In this document: positions 63,823 to 64,000 of the stretch, in pieces
Numbering within the stretch: position 1 is the first letter of the stretch
Layout: each line of letters opens with the position of its first letter
Assembly (NCBI GenBank): GCA_033032175.1
Contig: CM065309.1
Coordinates: forward strand, 5,642,001-5,706,000
Length of the DNA: 64,000 nt
DNA from: Saturnia japonica
Taxonomy: Eukaryota > Arthropoda > Insecta > Lepidoptera > Saturniidae
Direction of reading: 5' to 3'
Position numbers and translations under genes: made by a program
Notes under the pieces: model-generated
What the model saw: only the letters and a program-made list of their open reading frames with translations
What the model was told of the DNA's origin: nothing
Databases searched by the model: none

Positions 63823-64000
63823 CCATCCGCCGTCGCCTCGCCGGATGTCATCGGCGAGGAAGGCCGCGCGAGGGAGGAGTGCGAGATAACGGCACTTCGG
63901 CCGCTCGCCAACGCCCGTGCTGCCTGCCGACCGTCAGAGCTCACTAGCCTACGTGCGAGACGGACATACGTCAAGCGCTCCCGACCACAGCGATAACGAT
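63789..64000 (+). repeat. 3' LTR, first 212 bp
   Basis: TGTGGCAGCGCATAATAATT onward, identical to the 5' LTR to the last base of the window. Confidence 0.92.

Larger units (their letters stand above)
59565..64000 (+). mobile_element. Kabuki/CsRn1-like Ty3/gypsy LTR retrotransposon (3' LTR cut by window end)
   Basis: 5' LTR, primer-binding site TGGTGACCCCGA (tRNA-Trp type), gag, pol in the -1 frame, purine tract and the start of the 3' LTR are all present in order. The Gag CHCC knuckle and the tRNA-Trp primer site are the recognised marks of the CsRn1 clade, which includes Kabuki of silkworm. No env-like frame is present. The LTRs are identical over the 212 bp that can be compared and both frames are open, so the element is young and possibly active. 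Confidence 0.92.

Overview
The window looks like the genome of a moth or butterfly (Lepidoptera). It is AT-rich, has long introns, and is packed with insect transposons: cecropia-type mariner, DD41D mariner, Tc1, Tigger/pogo, piggyBac, hAT, a Kabuki-like Ty3/gypsy element, tRNA-headed SINEs, and many short elements ending in CTAG next to the GTGCCC..GCTTCGC motif common in lepidopteran DNA. The assignment is inference from these families; no marker gene proves the species.

Two real host genes can be assembled from exons whose splice phases agree. (1) On the + strand, about 946 to 27114, lies a divergent SIAH/SINA-type RING E3 ubiquitin ligase. It has an unusually long, low-complexity N-terminal part built from phase-1 exons, then a C3HC4 RING exon, a 60-nt exon, a SIAH zinc-finger exon and two exons of the C-terminal domain. 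Its 5' end lies before base 1. The stop codon is a TGA followed in frame by 54 more codons, and the DNA from that extension through the 3' UTR is present as three tandem copies of about 414 bp. (2) On the - strand, 48733 to 37651, lies the C-terminal half (about 540 residues, nine exons) of importin-13. Its N-terminal exons were not found and probably lie beyond 64000, across an intron of at least 15 kb filled with transposons. The two genes are convergent, with about 10 kb between them holding a hAT element, a Tc1-like element and a retroposon.

Mobile DNA region by region: 2.2-4.2 kb Tigger inserted in the end of a Helitron-like element; 7.9-9.2 kb mariner inside a tandem repeat whose second unit preserves the empty site; 10.1-10.5 kb 105-bp tandem array; 13.6-14.9 kb cecropia-type mariner with two nonsense codons; 16.3-17.4 kb mariner relic with an in-frame duplication; 20.5-20.9 kb PIF/Harbinger-like MITE; 21.5-23.5 kb IS630-like element with perfect 26-bp TIRs; 29.6-32.6 kb hAT; 32.7-34.3 kb nearly intact Tc1-like element; 34.7-35.4 and 46.5-47.2 kb two copies of a poly(A) retroposon with target-site duplications; 48.9-50.2 kb piggyBac remnant; 51.5-58.2 kb palindromic DD41D mariner complex with a duplicated left flank; 58.8 kb to the end, a mariner relic interrupted by an unknown insertion and by a Kabuki/CsRn1-like LTR retrotransposon whose LTRs are identical over the 212 bp visible.

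No CRISPR array, rRNA or convincing free-standing tRNA gene was seen. I did not find a new multi-gene system. The most unusual signals are the readthrough-like end and 3' triplication of the SIAH-like gene, the palindromic DD41D complex, and the very young LTR and poly(A) insertions.
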